NCBI RefSeq assembly: GCF_000024025.1
Contig: NC_013131.1
Coordinates: 10,272,229-10,336,228, forward strand
Direction: 5' to 3'
DNA: 64,000 nucleotides
Origin: Catenulispora acidiphila DSM 44928
GTDB lineage: Bacteria > Actinomycetota > Actinomycetes > Streptomycetales > Catenulisporaceae
Shown here: piece by piece, positions 25,421 through 33,523 of the stretch
Layout: every line of letters starts with the position of its first letter
How positions within the stretch are numbered: the first letter of the stretch is position 1
The notes under the pieces: generated by a model
Told to the model about the DNA's origin: nothing
The model's database searches: none
The model's input: only the letters and a program-made list of their open reading frames with translations
Translations under genes and position numbers: made by a program

Positions 25421-26164
25421 ATGCCAGTCGTCATCGCGCACGTCAGCGACATCCACATCGACGCCGGTCCGCGCGCCGCCGAGCGCACGCGCCGGGTCTT
25501 CGACCACCTCGACGCCCTGCCGGCCGACCTCGATCTGGTCGTGCTCACCGGGGACATCGCCGACCACGGTCTGGACAGCGAGTACGAAACCGTCCGCCAA
25601 GCCACGGCGACGCGCCATCCGCTGCTGGTCTGCCCCGGCAACCACGACGACCGCGAGGCGTTCCGGCGCGCGCTGCTCGGCGTCCCGGCCTCGACCGGTC
25701 CGATCAACCAGGTGCACCGCACCGACCGGTTCGTCGTCGCCCTCTGCGACTCCTCGATCCCCAAGCAGGACGACGGATTCCTCGCCGACGAGACGCTGGC
25801 GTGGCTGGCCGCCGAGCTGGACGCGACGCCCGACGGCGTCCCGGTCCTGATCGGTTTCCACCACCCGCCGGTCGAGCTGCACACACCCTTCGTCGACAAG
25901 ATCCGGCAGTTCGGCGAGGAACGGCTCGCCGAGGCGGTCGCCGGACGGCAGAACGTCGTCGCGCTGCTGGCCGGACACGCGCACACCGCCGCCGCCACCC
26001 ACTTCGCCGGGCTGCCGCTGCTGGTCGCGCCGGGAGTGGTCTCCACGATTCCACTGCCCTGGGAAGGCGAGCGGGCACTGCACCTGGACCACCAGCCGTC
26101 GCTGGCCTTCCACGTCATCGACGACCGGCACCGGATCACCACGCACTTTCGCAGCATCGTGTAA
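25421..26164 (+). CDS. Calcineurin-like metallophosphoesterase (Icc/cyclic-nucleotide phosphodiesterase-like)
   Basis: 247 residues with all family motifs: DIHID, GDIADHG, GNHDDRE, GFHHPP and GHAHTAA, the di-metal ligands of class III cyclic nucleotide phosphodiesterases. The substrate could be cAMP or another phosphodiester. It is divergent from the MocR regulator and shares its promoter, so it may be a MocR target, unusual for this regulator family. Confidence 0.85.
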   Translation: MPVVIAHVSDIHIDAGPRAAERTRRVFDHLDALPADLDLVVLTGDIADHGLDSEYETVRQATATRHPLLVCPGNHDDREAFRRALLGVPASTGPINQVHRTDRFVVALCDSSIPKQDDGFLADETLAWLAAELDATPDGVPVLIGFHHPPVELHTPFVDKIRQFGEERLAEAVAGRQNVVALLAGHAHTAAATHFAGLPLLVAPGVVSTIPLPWEGERALHLDHQPSLAFHVIDDRHRITTHFRSIV

Positions 26165-26235
26165 ATCGTTTGCCGGTGCCCTCGCCTCGGTGCTGCACTG
26201 GTGATGTCCGCGTCCCCGTCACGAAGGAACCGCCC

Positions 26236-26347
26236 ATGCGTCTGTCGGCTGCCATGCCCACTCCGATGGTCATGTCTGTCAACGCGAAGGACGCGGTTTC
26301 CGGTGCGGTATCTGAATTTGGGCATCCTGGCGCACGTCGACGCCGGT
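26236..26347 (+). CDS. Possible leader ORF overlapping the tetracycline-protection gene
   Basis: An ATG with GAAGGA seven bases upstream opens a frame (MRLSAAMPTPMVMSVNAK...) of 36 codons. It ends at 26347, 45 bases inside the downstream gene in another frame. tet(M)-type genes are known to be controlled by a short leader ORF. Whether this one is translated or regulatory is inferred from its strong ribosome-binding site and its overlap. Confidence 0.4.
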
Positions 26348-28201
26348 AAGACCTCCCTGACCGAGCGGCTGCTGCACGCCGCCGGGGTCATCGACGAGAT
26401 CGGCAGCGTGGACCGCGGCACCACGCGGACCGACAGCCTGGAGCTGGAACGCCGCCGCGGCATCACGATCAAGGCCGCCGTCACCGCGTTCCCGCTGGGC
26501 ACGGCCTCCGTGAACCTGGTCGACACCCCGGGGCACCCGGACTTCATCGCCGAGGTCGAGCGCACCCTCGGCGTGCTCGACGGTGTGGTCCTGGTGGTGT
26601 CGGCGGTTGAGGGCGTGCAGGCGCAGACCAGGGTCCTGATGCGGGCGATCCGCCGGCTCGGACTGCCGACAGTACTGTTCGTCAACAAGGCCGACCGCGC
26701 CGGCGCCGATCCGGAGCGCGTGCTCGCCGAGATCTCCGCGAAGCTGACGCCCGCCGCGTTCCCGCTCGGCACGATCGCCGACGCCGGGACACGCGAGGCG
26801 CGGTTCGTCTCCGACGTGCCGGAGCTGCGGCGGCTGGGACTGTGGTCCCAGCTGGTCGCGGACAGCCGGCGCGGCGCAGTGCATCCCGTGTACTTCGGCT
26901 CGGCGATCACCGGCGCCGGAGTTCCGGAGCTGATGAACGGCATCGAGCAGCTGTTGCCCCGGTCGGCGGAAGACAGCTCGGCGAAGGCAACCGGCCGGGT
27001 CTTCAAGGTCGAGCGCGGAGCCGCCGGCGAGCGGATCGCGTATGTGCGCATGTTCGCCGGGTCGCTCAAGACGCGTGACCGGTTGCCGAGCGGCCGGGTC
27101 ACCGGGATCTCCGTGCTGTCGGCGGCGGGCGGCGCGCCGATCCCGGCGGACGCCGTCAGCGCCGGGCAGATCGGGGTCGTTCGAGGCCTGACCCGGGTGC
27201 GGATCGGCGACCGGCTCGGCACGCGCGCCGGAGCCGGCGAGGCAGCCGCGACCTACTTCGCACCGCCGACGCTGGAGACCGTGGTCGAACCCCGGGATCA
27301 GGCCGACCGCGGCCCGATGTTCGCGGCGCTGACGCAGCTCTCCGACCAGGATCCGCTGATCGGGCTGCGCTACGACCGGGACCGCGCGCAGACTTCGCTC
27401 TCGCTCTACGGCGAGGTGCAGAAGGAGGTCATCCAGTCCACGCTCGCCGAGGAATACGGCGTCGCGGTGGACTTCCACGAGACCACACCGATCTGTGTCG
27501 AGCGCGTGCTCGGCGTCGGAAAGGGCTTGGACGTCATCAAGATCGGCGACAATCCGTTCCTGGCCACGATCGGGCTGCGGATCGCCCCGGCTCCGCCCGG
27601 CTCCGGAGTGTCTTTCGGGCTGGAGATCGAACTCGGATCGCTGCTGCCCGCGTTCCTCACCGCCATCGAGGAGACAGTGCGCATGACGCTGGCTTCGGGA
27701 CTGCACGGCTGGGAGATCCCGGACGCGAAGGTGACCCTGACCCGCAGCGGATACTGGGCTCGGCAGAGCCATTCGCACGGCACCTTCGACAAGAGCATGT
27801 CGAGCACGGCCGGCGACTTCCGGGCGCTGACGCCGCTGGTGCTCATGGAGGCGCTGACAGAGGCCGGGACCGAGGTCTGCGAACCGATGCACCGGTTCCG
27901 GCTGGAAGCGCCGAGCGCTGTGCTGGGAACGGTTTTGCCGGTCCTGGCGACCTTCCGCGCGGTTCCGGGATCCACCACGGTGGCCGGGGAGACAGCCGTG
28001 TTGGAGGGGACGGTTCCCGCCGCGCGGGTGCACGCTCTGGGGCAGCGGATTCCCGGGCTGACCGGAGGCGAAGGCGTCTTGGAATCAGCCTTCGACCACT
28101 TCGCGCCGGTCAACGGTGGCGAGGTGCCCGAGCGCGCCCGATGGGACGCGAACCCCTTGGACCGCAAGGAGTACTTGATGCGGGTGCAGCGCGGGGTGTG
28201 A
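26303..28201 (+). CDS. Tetracycline resistance ribosomal protection protein (Tet/OtrA family, EF-G-like)
   Basis: 632 residues starting VRYLNLGILAHVDAGKTSLT, which aligns with TetM/OtrA N-termini. GTPase motifs AHVDAGKTSL, DTPGHPDF and NKAD are followed by EF-G-like domains. The near-C-terminal part has RSGYWARQSHSHGTFDKS and a domain V-like region. Such proteins release tetracycline from the ribosome as GTPases; chromosomal copies occur in actinomycetes. The GTG at 26303 is the only in-frame start that fits the family. Confidence 0.85.
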   Translation: MRYLNLGILAHVDAGKTSLTERLLHAAGVIDEIGSVDRGTTRTDSLELERRRGITIKAAVTAFPLGTASVNLVDTPGHPDFIAEVERTLGVLDGVVLVVSAVEGVQAQTRVLMRAIRRLGLPTVLFVNKADRAGADPERVLAEISAKLTPAAFPLGTIADAGTREARFVSDVPELRRLGLWSQLVADSRRGAVHPVYFGSAITGAGVPELMNGIEQLLPRSAEDSSAKATGRVFKVERGAAGERIAYVRMFAGSLKTRDRLPSGRVTGISVLSAAGGAPIPADAVSAGQIGVVRGLTRVRIGDRLGTRAGAGEAAATYFAPPTLETVVEPRDQADRGPMFAALTQLSDQDPLIGLRYDRDRAQTSLSLYGEVQKEVIQSTLAEEYGVAVDFHETTPICVERVLGVGKGLDVIKIGDNPFLATIGLRIAPAPPGSGVSFGLEIELGSLLPAFLTAIEETVRMTLASGLHGWEIPDAKVTLTRSGYWARQSHSHGTFDKSMSSTAGDFRALTPLVLMEALTEAGTEVCEPMHRFRLEAPSAVLGTVLPVLATFRAVPGSTTVAGETAVLEGTVPAARVHALGQRIPGLTGGEGVLESAFDHFAPVNGGEVPERARWDANPLDRKEYLMRVQRGV

Positions 28202-28252
28202 GCGGATCGGCGGTGTCGAAGCCGCCTGTCCCGCTCGCCCCGCGCGCATCGT

Positions 28253-28852
28253 TCACGCCGCCGCGACGGCCGTCCACCGCGGGTCCCGACCGAGGTAGCG
28301 CAGCAGCTCCGCCTCCGCGTCGTCGCCGGGCTGCGGGGTGAGCGCCGTCGCGTACGCGCCGTACTGCCGCAGCGGCTCGACGATCTGCCGCGCGACGTCC
28401 AGCAGTTCCGCCGACAGCTCCGGCGTCAGCGGCGACGGCGCGCCGACCGCCATCGCTATGTCCCACGCGTGCACGGCCGCGTCCAGCGCGCACGCCCCGG
28501 CGCCGACGCGGGCGCTCAGCTTGTTCGGCGGGACCGGGACCGCGACCTCCTCGGTGTCCGGGTCGACAGCGGACCACGCCGCCGCGGAGCGGGTCACAGC
28601 CTGCTCCACGTAGGCCTTCGGGTCCTGCGGCGGGGTCGCCGACGGGGTGAAGGGGTTCTCTTCCGGACCCGATCCGCCGTCCAGGAAGGAGGCGAACCCG
28701 AGCTGGTCGCCGGCCGCGTGCCGGAGCACCTGGGTGACGGTCCAGTCCGTGCAAGGGGTCGGACGCCCCAGGTCGCCGGCGGCGAGCGAGCCGACCACGG
28801 TGCGCAGGGCGTGGTGCGAGGCGTCGAGGGCGGCGAATCCGGTGCTGGTCAT
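28253..28852 (-). CDS. TIGR03086-type maleylpyruvate isomerase/DinB-fold metal-binding protein
   Basis: 199 residues. PTPCTDWTVTQVLRHAAG near the N-terminus and DAAVHAWDIAMAVG carry the conserved His residues of the mycothiol-dependent maleylpyruvate isomerase/DinB-like fold. In actinobacteria this family includes mycothiol S-transferases; the substrate is unknown. An operator-like sequence (28912-28934) identical in design to the TetR operators at 35970-36028 lies in its promoter. Confidence 0.82.
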   Translation of the reverse strand: MTSTGFAALDASHHALRTVVGSLAAGDLGRPTPCTDWTVTQVLRHAAGDQLGFASFLDGGSGPEENPFTPSATPPQDPKAYVEQAVTRSAAAWSAVDPDTEEVAVPVPPNKLSARVGAGACALDAAVHAWDIAMAVGAPSPLTPELSAELLDVARQIVEPLRQYGAYATALTPQPGDDAEAELLRYLGRDPRWTAVAAA

Positions 28853-28911
28853 GGTTGATCCCTTCGTTCGGACCTGCGGCGCTGTGCCGTGGTCACCTCT
28901 GTATTCTAGCA

Positions 28912-28934
28912 GAACGGAATGGTTCGTTCCACTC
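28912..28934. promoter_or_regulatory. Operator-like site GAACGGAA-N7-TTCC
   Basis: Left arm GAACGGAA is exact (28912-28919), with a 7-base spacer and right arm TTCCACTC (6 of 8 matches to TTCCGTTC). It shares 16 of 19 bases of GAACGGAATNNNTCGTTCC with the site at 35970, in front of the epoxide hydrolase. It lies between the divergent genes at 28852 and 28979. Confidence 0.5.
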
Positions 28935-28978
28935 CTTCGCCCGGCATAGTGGGGACCGCTCCGGGTAGCGTTCGACGC

Positions 28979-29779
28979 GTGGACTTCGATCTCGACGCCT
29001 ACCTCGCCCGCATCGGCTACACCGGCGAGCGCACCGCGACCGCCGCGACGCTCGGCGCCCTGCAGCGTACGCACATCTACGCGATCCCGTTCGAGAACCT
29101 GGACCCGGTTCGCGGTGTCGTCCCGTCCCTGGACCTGGACGACCTGACGGCGAAGCTGGTCCACGGCACCACGCGCGGCGGCTACTGCTACGAGCACAAC
29201 ACGCTCTACGCCGCCGCCCTGCGCGCGCTCGGCTTCCAGGTCACCGTGCTGGCCGGCCGGGTCCTCGTCGGCGCCAAGCCCGGCGACCAGCGGCCGCGCA
29301 CGCACATGCTGCTGCTCGCCGAGACGCCCGACGACCCGCACCGCTACCTGACCGACGTCGGCTTCGGCAGCGAGGGCGCGCTACTGGACCCCATGCCGCT
29401 GGCGCCGGCCGACGTCCGCGACCAGCCGCGTCACCATCGGCTGTCGATCACCCCCGCGGACAGTCCGCTGGAGCAGTGGGTGCTGCGGGCGTTCCTGGAC
29501 GGCCAGTGGCGGGATCAGTACTCGTTCACGGTCGAGCCGTTCTACGCGCCCGACTTCGGGGTCATCAACTACTACATCGCGAGCAGCCCGCGCTCTCCGT
29601 TCAGCTCGCGCGTCTACGCCTGCCGGACATACCCCGACCGGCAGCTGAAGCTGGACGCCCGCGCCTTCACCGTCACGCAGAACGACGGGACCTCGGTGAC
29701 GCGCGATCTCGCCGACGACGCCGAAGTCCGGCAGGTGCTGGCCGACGAATTCGGCATCGTCGCCCCGCCGCAGGCTTAG
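28979..29779 (+). CDS. nat: Arylamine N-acetyltransferase (NAT)
   Basis: 266 residues. It carries the NAT triad: Cys in RGGYCYEHN, His in RTHMLLL, and Asp in LTDVGFGS. PFENLDP near residue 35 is another family hallmark. It transfers acetyl from acetyl-CoA to arylamines or hydrazines. The GTG at 28979 has a TAGCGT box just upstream, suggesting a leaderless transcript. Confidence 0.9.
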   Translation: MDFDLDAYLARIGYTGERTATAATLGALQRTHIYAIPFENLDPVRGVVPSLDLDDLTAKLVHGTTRGGYCYEHNTLYAAALRALGFQVTVLAGRVLVGAKPGDQRPRTHMLLLAETPDDPHRYLTDVGFGSEGALLDPMPLAPADVRDQPRHHRLSITPADSPLEQWVLRAFLDGQWRDQYSFTVEPFYAPDFGVINYYIASSPRSPFSSRVYACRTYPDRQLKLDARAFTVTQNDGTSVTRDLADDAEVRQVLADEFGIVAPPQA

Positions 29780-29785
29780 AAAGCC

Positions 29786-30811
29786 TTACAGACCCAGCGA
29801 ATCCGCCAGTTCGACGGCTTCGTCGGCCCAGCGCGCGCAGATGGCGAGCCCGGCCGCGCGCGCCTCGTAGCGGACATGGGGATCGACCGCTTCGCCGCTG
29901 CCGTAGGCGCGATGCCGGTCCTCCAGCGCCGCTTGCAGACACCAGGGCATCAGCCAGTCGTATTTGACCGCCGAGGCGCGGATGCCGAGCACCGCTGATC
30001 GCGGGTCGCCGGACCAGCCGGCGGCCTTCAATCCGTCGAGATAGGCCTCGGTCACCAGATCCGGCAGGTGCTCGGCGAAGTCCGGCCGCAGCGGCCAGTC
30101 GAAGAAACTGTCCGGGACCAGGTTGCCGGCGTCCTCGCCGACCGCGCCGTCGCCGGTGAAGGCCCAGTCGAGCAGCGCCACGGCGCCGTCCGGACGCCGG
30201 ATCACGTTGTTGGGCCACAGATCCAGGTGGCAGACCGTGCGCGGCAGCCGCGTCATCACCGTGAGCAGCCGCTCGCGGTTCCGGTGCAGACGGACCAGAG
30301 CCGCGCGCAGCTCCGGCGGGAAGTGCGCCGCGATCAGCGGGAGGGACCAGGCGCTGTCGTCCTCCAGCAGGGAGAAGTCGGCGGGCCGGGTCGTGCTGTA
30401 GTCCGCCAGGAATCCCTGGCTGAACCACGGTTCCGAGGGCAAGTGCGCAGAGCCCTGCGCTTGGCCCATGGCGAAGGCGACAGCCGCGATGTCTTCCAGC
30501 GTCAGGTCTCCGCCGTGGGTCCCGGACACGTCCTCGAGAAGCAATTCGAGGTCGCCGTCAGGCAGCTCGCGCAGCTCGACGAGCTTCGGCGCGCCGAGGC
30601 CGAGCCGGTCCGGCAGCCCGCTGAGGTAGACGTCGGCCTCACGCCGCCAGTAGTTCCAGAACCGGGGGTCGGCGGAGGAGGCCCACTGCGGCGGGGCGTC
30701 GGTGCGGCGATGGGTCAGGACCTTGTGGATCAGCCCGTCCTCGCCGCGCCAGACGCCGCGGGTGACTGCGTTGTTGCGGTTGTGGGGCAACGGCAACTGC
30801 TCTTCGGGCAT
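29786..30811 (-). CDS. Aminoglycoside phosphotransferase (APH)-like kinase
   Basis: 341 residues with kinase-like fold motifs: catalytic loop CHLDLWPNNVIRR (H-x-D-x4-N) and metal-binding LLDWAFTGDG. The N-terminal nucleotide-binding lobe is less conserved. The APH family includes antibiotic kinases and many small-molecule kinases, so resistance cannot be concluded. It sits 9 bases after the TetR gene on the same strand and may be co-transcribed with it. Confidence 0.8.
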   Translation of the reverse strand: MPEEQLPLPHNRNNAVTRGVWRGEDGLIHKVLTHRRTDAPPQWASSADPRFWNYWRREADVYLSGLPDRLGLGAPKLVELRELPDGDLELLLEDVSGTHGGDLTLEDIAAVAFAMGQAQGSAHLPSEPWFSQGFLADYSTTRPADFSLLEDDSAWSLPLIAAHFPPELRAALVRLHRNRERLLTVMTRLPRTVCHLDLWPNNVIRRPDGAVALLDWAFTGDGAVGEDAGNLVPDSFFDWPLRPDFAEHLPDLVTEAYLDGLKAAGWSGDPRSAVLGIRASAVKYDWLMPWCLQAALEDRHRAYGSGEAVDPHVRYEARAAGLAICARWADEAVELADSLGL

Positions 30812-30820
30812 ATCAGAACT

Positions 30821-31639
30821 CTACTGACTGGCGGCGGTCTCCACCGGGCCGGTGACGCCGGCGGCGAGCTTCGCGGTCAGCCGCGCCTGCAGGCTGTCCA
30901 GCATGAGGTCGAGTCCGTAAGCGAAGTTCTCCGCGCGGGCCTCGCGGGGGTCCTTGGCCAGCTGCTCCAGGTAGACCTCCGCCAACGCCGGGTCGATGGC
31001 CGAGTCCGCCATCTGCGGGCCCACCTTCTCGTACCACTCGCGCTCGGAGTAACCCTGGCGGCGCAACGCCATCAGCCACCCGGCCTCGGCGGAGGTGATG
31101 CCGATGACATAGGAGGACACCGAGCTCATCGCCTTGGTCGCCTCCTGCATGTCGAAGCCGGCTGTGGTCATGATGGCCAGACCCCGCCTGGTCACGTCGA
31201 CGACGTTCGGGCCGAGGTAGTTCAGCCCGACCTGCCCGAGCACGCTCATCAGCCACATGTGCCGCAGTCCGGTCCGCCGCAGGCTGTGCGCGGTGATGTG
31301 CAGGGCGAGCCGCCAGCTCGCGGGGTCGGTGACCTCCGGGACGTCCATTTCGCCGTAGACCTCGTCGACCACCAGCTCGATGAGCTCGTCCTTGTTCGCG
31401 ACGTGCCGGTACAGCGAGGTCGCGCCGGCTCCCAGCCGCTGGCCCAGCGAGCGCATGCTCAGCGCCTCGATACCGTCCGCGTCGAGCAGCGCGATCGCCT
31501 CGGCGACGATGCGCTCCCTGCTGAGCTGCTCCTTCTGGCGGCGCTGCGGCCGGGTCCAGACCGAGGCCAGAGGCGGAGCGGGGGAGTCGGAGCCGAAGCC
31601 TGGGTCGGAGTCGTCGGTGTCGTTGTCCACGCTCTCCAC
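30821..31639 (-). CDS. TetR family regulator with TetR_C-type domain
   Basis: 272 residues. A ~40-residue disordered N-terminus precedes the HTH (RERIVAEAIALLDADGIEAL...LGAGATSLYRHVANKDEL). The C-terminal domain resembles that of tetracycline-repressor-like proteins. It is divergent from the MFS exporter at 31783. The 140-base promoter holds four copies of a GCGCACA/TGTGCGC palindrome, its probable operators. Confidence 0.88.
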   Translation of the reverse strand: MESVDNDTDDSDPGFGSDSPAPPLASVWTRPQRRQKEQLSRERIVAEAIALLDADGIEALSMRSLGQRLGAGATSLYRHVANKDELIELVVDEVYGEMDVPEVTDPASWRLALHITAHSLRRTGLRHMWLMSVLGQVGLNYLGPNVVDVTRRGLAIMTTAGFDMQEATKAMSSVSSYVIGITSAEAGWLMALRRQGYSEREWYEKVGPQMADSAIDPALAEVYLEQLAKDPREARAENFAYGLDLMLDSLQARLTAKLAAGVTGPVETAASQ

Positions 31640-31652
31640 GATAGCTCAGGGG

Positions 31653-31747
31653 CGCGCACACTGTTCGCTGTTGCGCACAGTGTGCGCACCAGCGTACGGT
31701 GGTCCCATCGATGCGCACACTGTGCGCAGATGCGAACGGTGTACGCG
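31653..31747. promoter_or_regulatory. Four-operator array between TetR and MFS genes
   Basis: O2 TGCGCACAGTGTGCGCA (31672-31688) and O3 TGCGCACACTGTGCGCA (31712-31728) are 17-bp palindromes differing at one position. O1 (31653-31669, 14/17) and O4 (31731-31747, 12/17) are degenerate copies. Centre spacings are 19 (O1-O2) and 19 (O3-O4), giving two matched pairs. Confidence 0.75.
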
Positions 31748-31782
31748 ACCGGTAACGGGACCGCGTCACAGGAGGAGGGGAA

Positions 31783-33342
31783 ATGTCCGAGACGACTATG
31801 GGCGGCCGGCGGCGCTGGCTCATCCTGATCGTGCTGTGCCTGGCCACGCTGGTGCTCGTCGTGGACAACATGGTCCTGACGGTCGCGGTGCCGGCGCTGA
31901 CCGAATCGCTGCACGCCAGCGCGCAGAACATCCAGTGGGTCCTGGACTCCTACATCCTGGTGTTCGCCGGCCTGCTGCTGACCACCGGAAGCCTGTCCGA
32001 CCGGTTCGGGCGCAGAAGAGTCCTGATCATCGGTCTAGCGGTGTTCGGCGTCGCCTCGGCGGTGGCCACCATGGCGCACAACCCCGGCGAGCTGATCGCC
32101 GCCCGCGTCGCGATGGGTATCGGCGGCGCGCTGCTGATGCCGAGCACGCTGTCGATCCTGATCACCGTGTTCACCGACGAGGCCGAGCGGCGCAAGGCGA
32201 TGGCCGCCTGGACCGTGGTGGCGATGGTCGGCCTGGTCGGCGGGCCGGTGCTGGGCGGCGTGATGATCAGCCACTTCTGGTGGGGCTCGGTCTTCCTGCT
32301 GAACATCCCGATCGCGGTGCTGGCCATCATCTCCGCGGTGGTCCTGATGCCGGAGAGCAAGGGCCCGTGGCGCAAGCCCGACCCGCTGGGCACGGTCCTG
32401 TCGATCGTCGGCCTGACCTCGGCGGTGTGGGTCATCATCGAGCTGCCGAAGGGCCTGACCCGGCCCAGCACCCTGACCGCCCTGGCCGTCGCGGTGGTCG
32501 CGCTGATCTCCTTCGGGGTCTGGGAGACCCGGATCGCCGAGCCGATGGTGCCGCTGCAGCTGTTCAAGCAGCGCAACTTCTCCGGCGGCTCCTTCTCGCT
32601 GACCCTGGTGCAGATCGGCAACGGCGGTCTGCTGCTGGTGATGACGCAGTACCTGCAGTTCGTGCTCGGCTTCTCGGCGCTGAAGGCCTCGCTGTGCTTC
32701 ATCCCGCTGGCCATCGCGGCTCTGATCTTCAACACCCTGGGCGCCGGGCTCGGGATGAAGTTCGGCAACCGGCCGCTGATGGTCGTCGGCCTGCTGATCT
32801 GCGCGGTCGCCTTCGGCATCCTGGCCGATCTGGGGGTGAACGACGGTCTGACCAAGCTGTTCGTCGGTCTGTTCCTGCTCGGCGCCGGCTCCGGCCTGGC
32901 GATGCCGGCGGCGATCACCGCGATCATGGGCGCGGTCCCGCCGGAGCACGCCGGGGTCAGCTCCGCCCTGAACGACACGGTCCAGCAGACCGGTGCCGCG
33001 CTGGGTGTGGCGATCATGGGCACCGTGGTGGCCAGCCGGTTCACCGCGGCGATGCCGGCGAAGGTCACCGGCGCCGCACGGCACTCGCTCGGCGACGCCT
33101 ACGGCATCGCGGCGAAGACCGGCGACAGCGCGCTGCTGGAATCGGCCCGCACCGCCTTCACCTACGCGGCGTCCGTCGCCTACATCGCCGGCGCGGTCGG
33201 CGTGATCGCCGCGGCCCTGGTGTCCTTCGTGGTGCTGCGGGACGACAAGCCGGCGGCGCCGGCCGACGGCGCGGGTGCTGCGGGTGCTGCGGGTGCTGAG
33301 CAGGGCCACACCGACGGCACGCTGATCGGCGCCGAGGCCTGA
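31783..33342 (+). CDS. MFS drug exporter, DHA2 (EmrB/QacA) family
   Basis: 519 residues, about 14 hydrophobic segments. Motif A-like GSLSDRFGRRRVL follows TM2, and the family motif C-like region AMVGLVGGPVLGGVM is present. It is a proton-coupled efflux pump for hydrophobic or cationic compounds by family; the substrate is not readable. AGGAGGGG upstream of the ATG gives a strong ribosome-binding site. The C-terminus ends in an Ala/Gly-rich tail. It is regulated by the divergent TetR through the operator array. Confidence 0.9.
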   Translation: MSETTMGGRRRWLILIVLCLATLVLVVDNMVLTVAVPALTESLHASAQNIQWVLDSYILVFAGLLLTTGSLSDRFGRRRVLIIGLAVFGVASAVATMAHNPGELIAARVAMGIGGALLMPSTLSILITVFTDEAERRKAMAAWTVVAMVGLVGGPVLGGVMISHFWWGSVFLLNIPIAVLAIISAVVLMPESKGPWRKPDPLGTVLSIVGLTSAVWVIIELPKGLTRPSTLTALAVAVVALISFGVWETRIAEPMVPLQLFKQRNFSGGSFSLTLVQIGNGGLLLVMTQYLQFVLGFSALKASLCFIPLAIAALIFNTLGAGLGMKFGNRPLMVVGLLICAVAFGILADLGVNDGLTKLFVGLFLLGAGSGLAMPAAITAIMGAVPPEHAGVSSALNDTVQQTGAALGVAIMGTVVASRFTAAMPAKVTGAARHSLGDAYGIAAKTGDSALLESARTAFTYAASVAYIAGAVGVIAAALVSFVVLRDDKPAAPADGAGAAGAAGAEQGHTDGTLIGAEA

Positions 33343-33367
33343 GGAACGCCGAACCACTCCGCACGAC

Positions 33368-33412
33368 AAGCGGGCCCGGAGTCCATCCCCGCGATGGACT
33401 CCGGACCCGCTT
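33368..33412 (+). terminator. Terminator after the MFS exporter
   Basis: Arms of 19 bases (33368-33386 and 33394-33412) pair with one mismatch around a CCCCGCG loop. It starts 25 bases after the stop codon and lacks a long T-run. Confidence 0.7.
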
Positions 33413-33523
33413 CACGCGTGCGCACCGGGGTAAGCCCGGTGGTCCGCACCGACACCGTGCCGCGGACGACTGTGGGCCCGCGAGCCATATCACGAGCCGC
33501 AGGTGAGGCCCATTGTTCCCTGC

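Noticed and set aside
29786-30811. Specific aminoglycoside resistance gene
   Set aside because: Only generic APH-fold kinase motifs are visible; many homologues phosphorylate other small molecules, so a resistance call is not supported.
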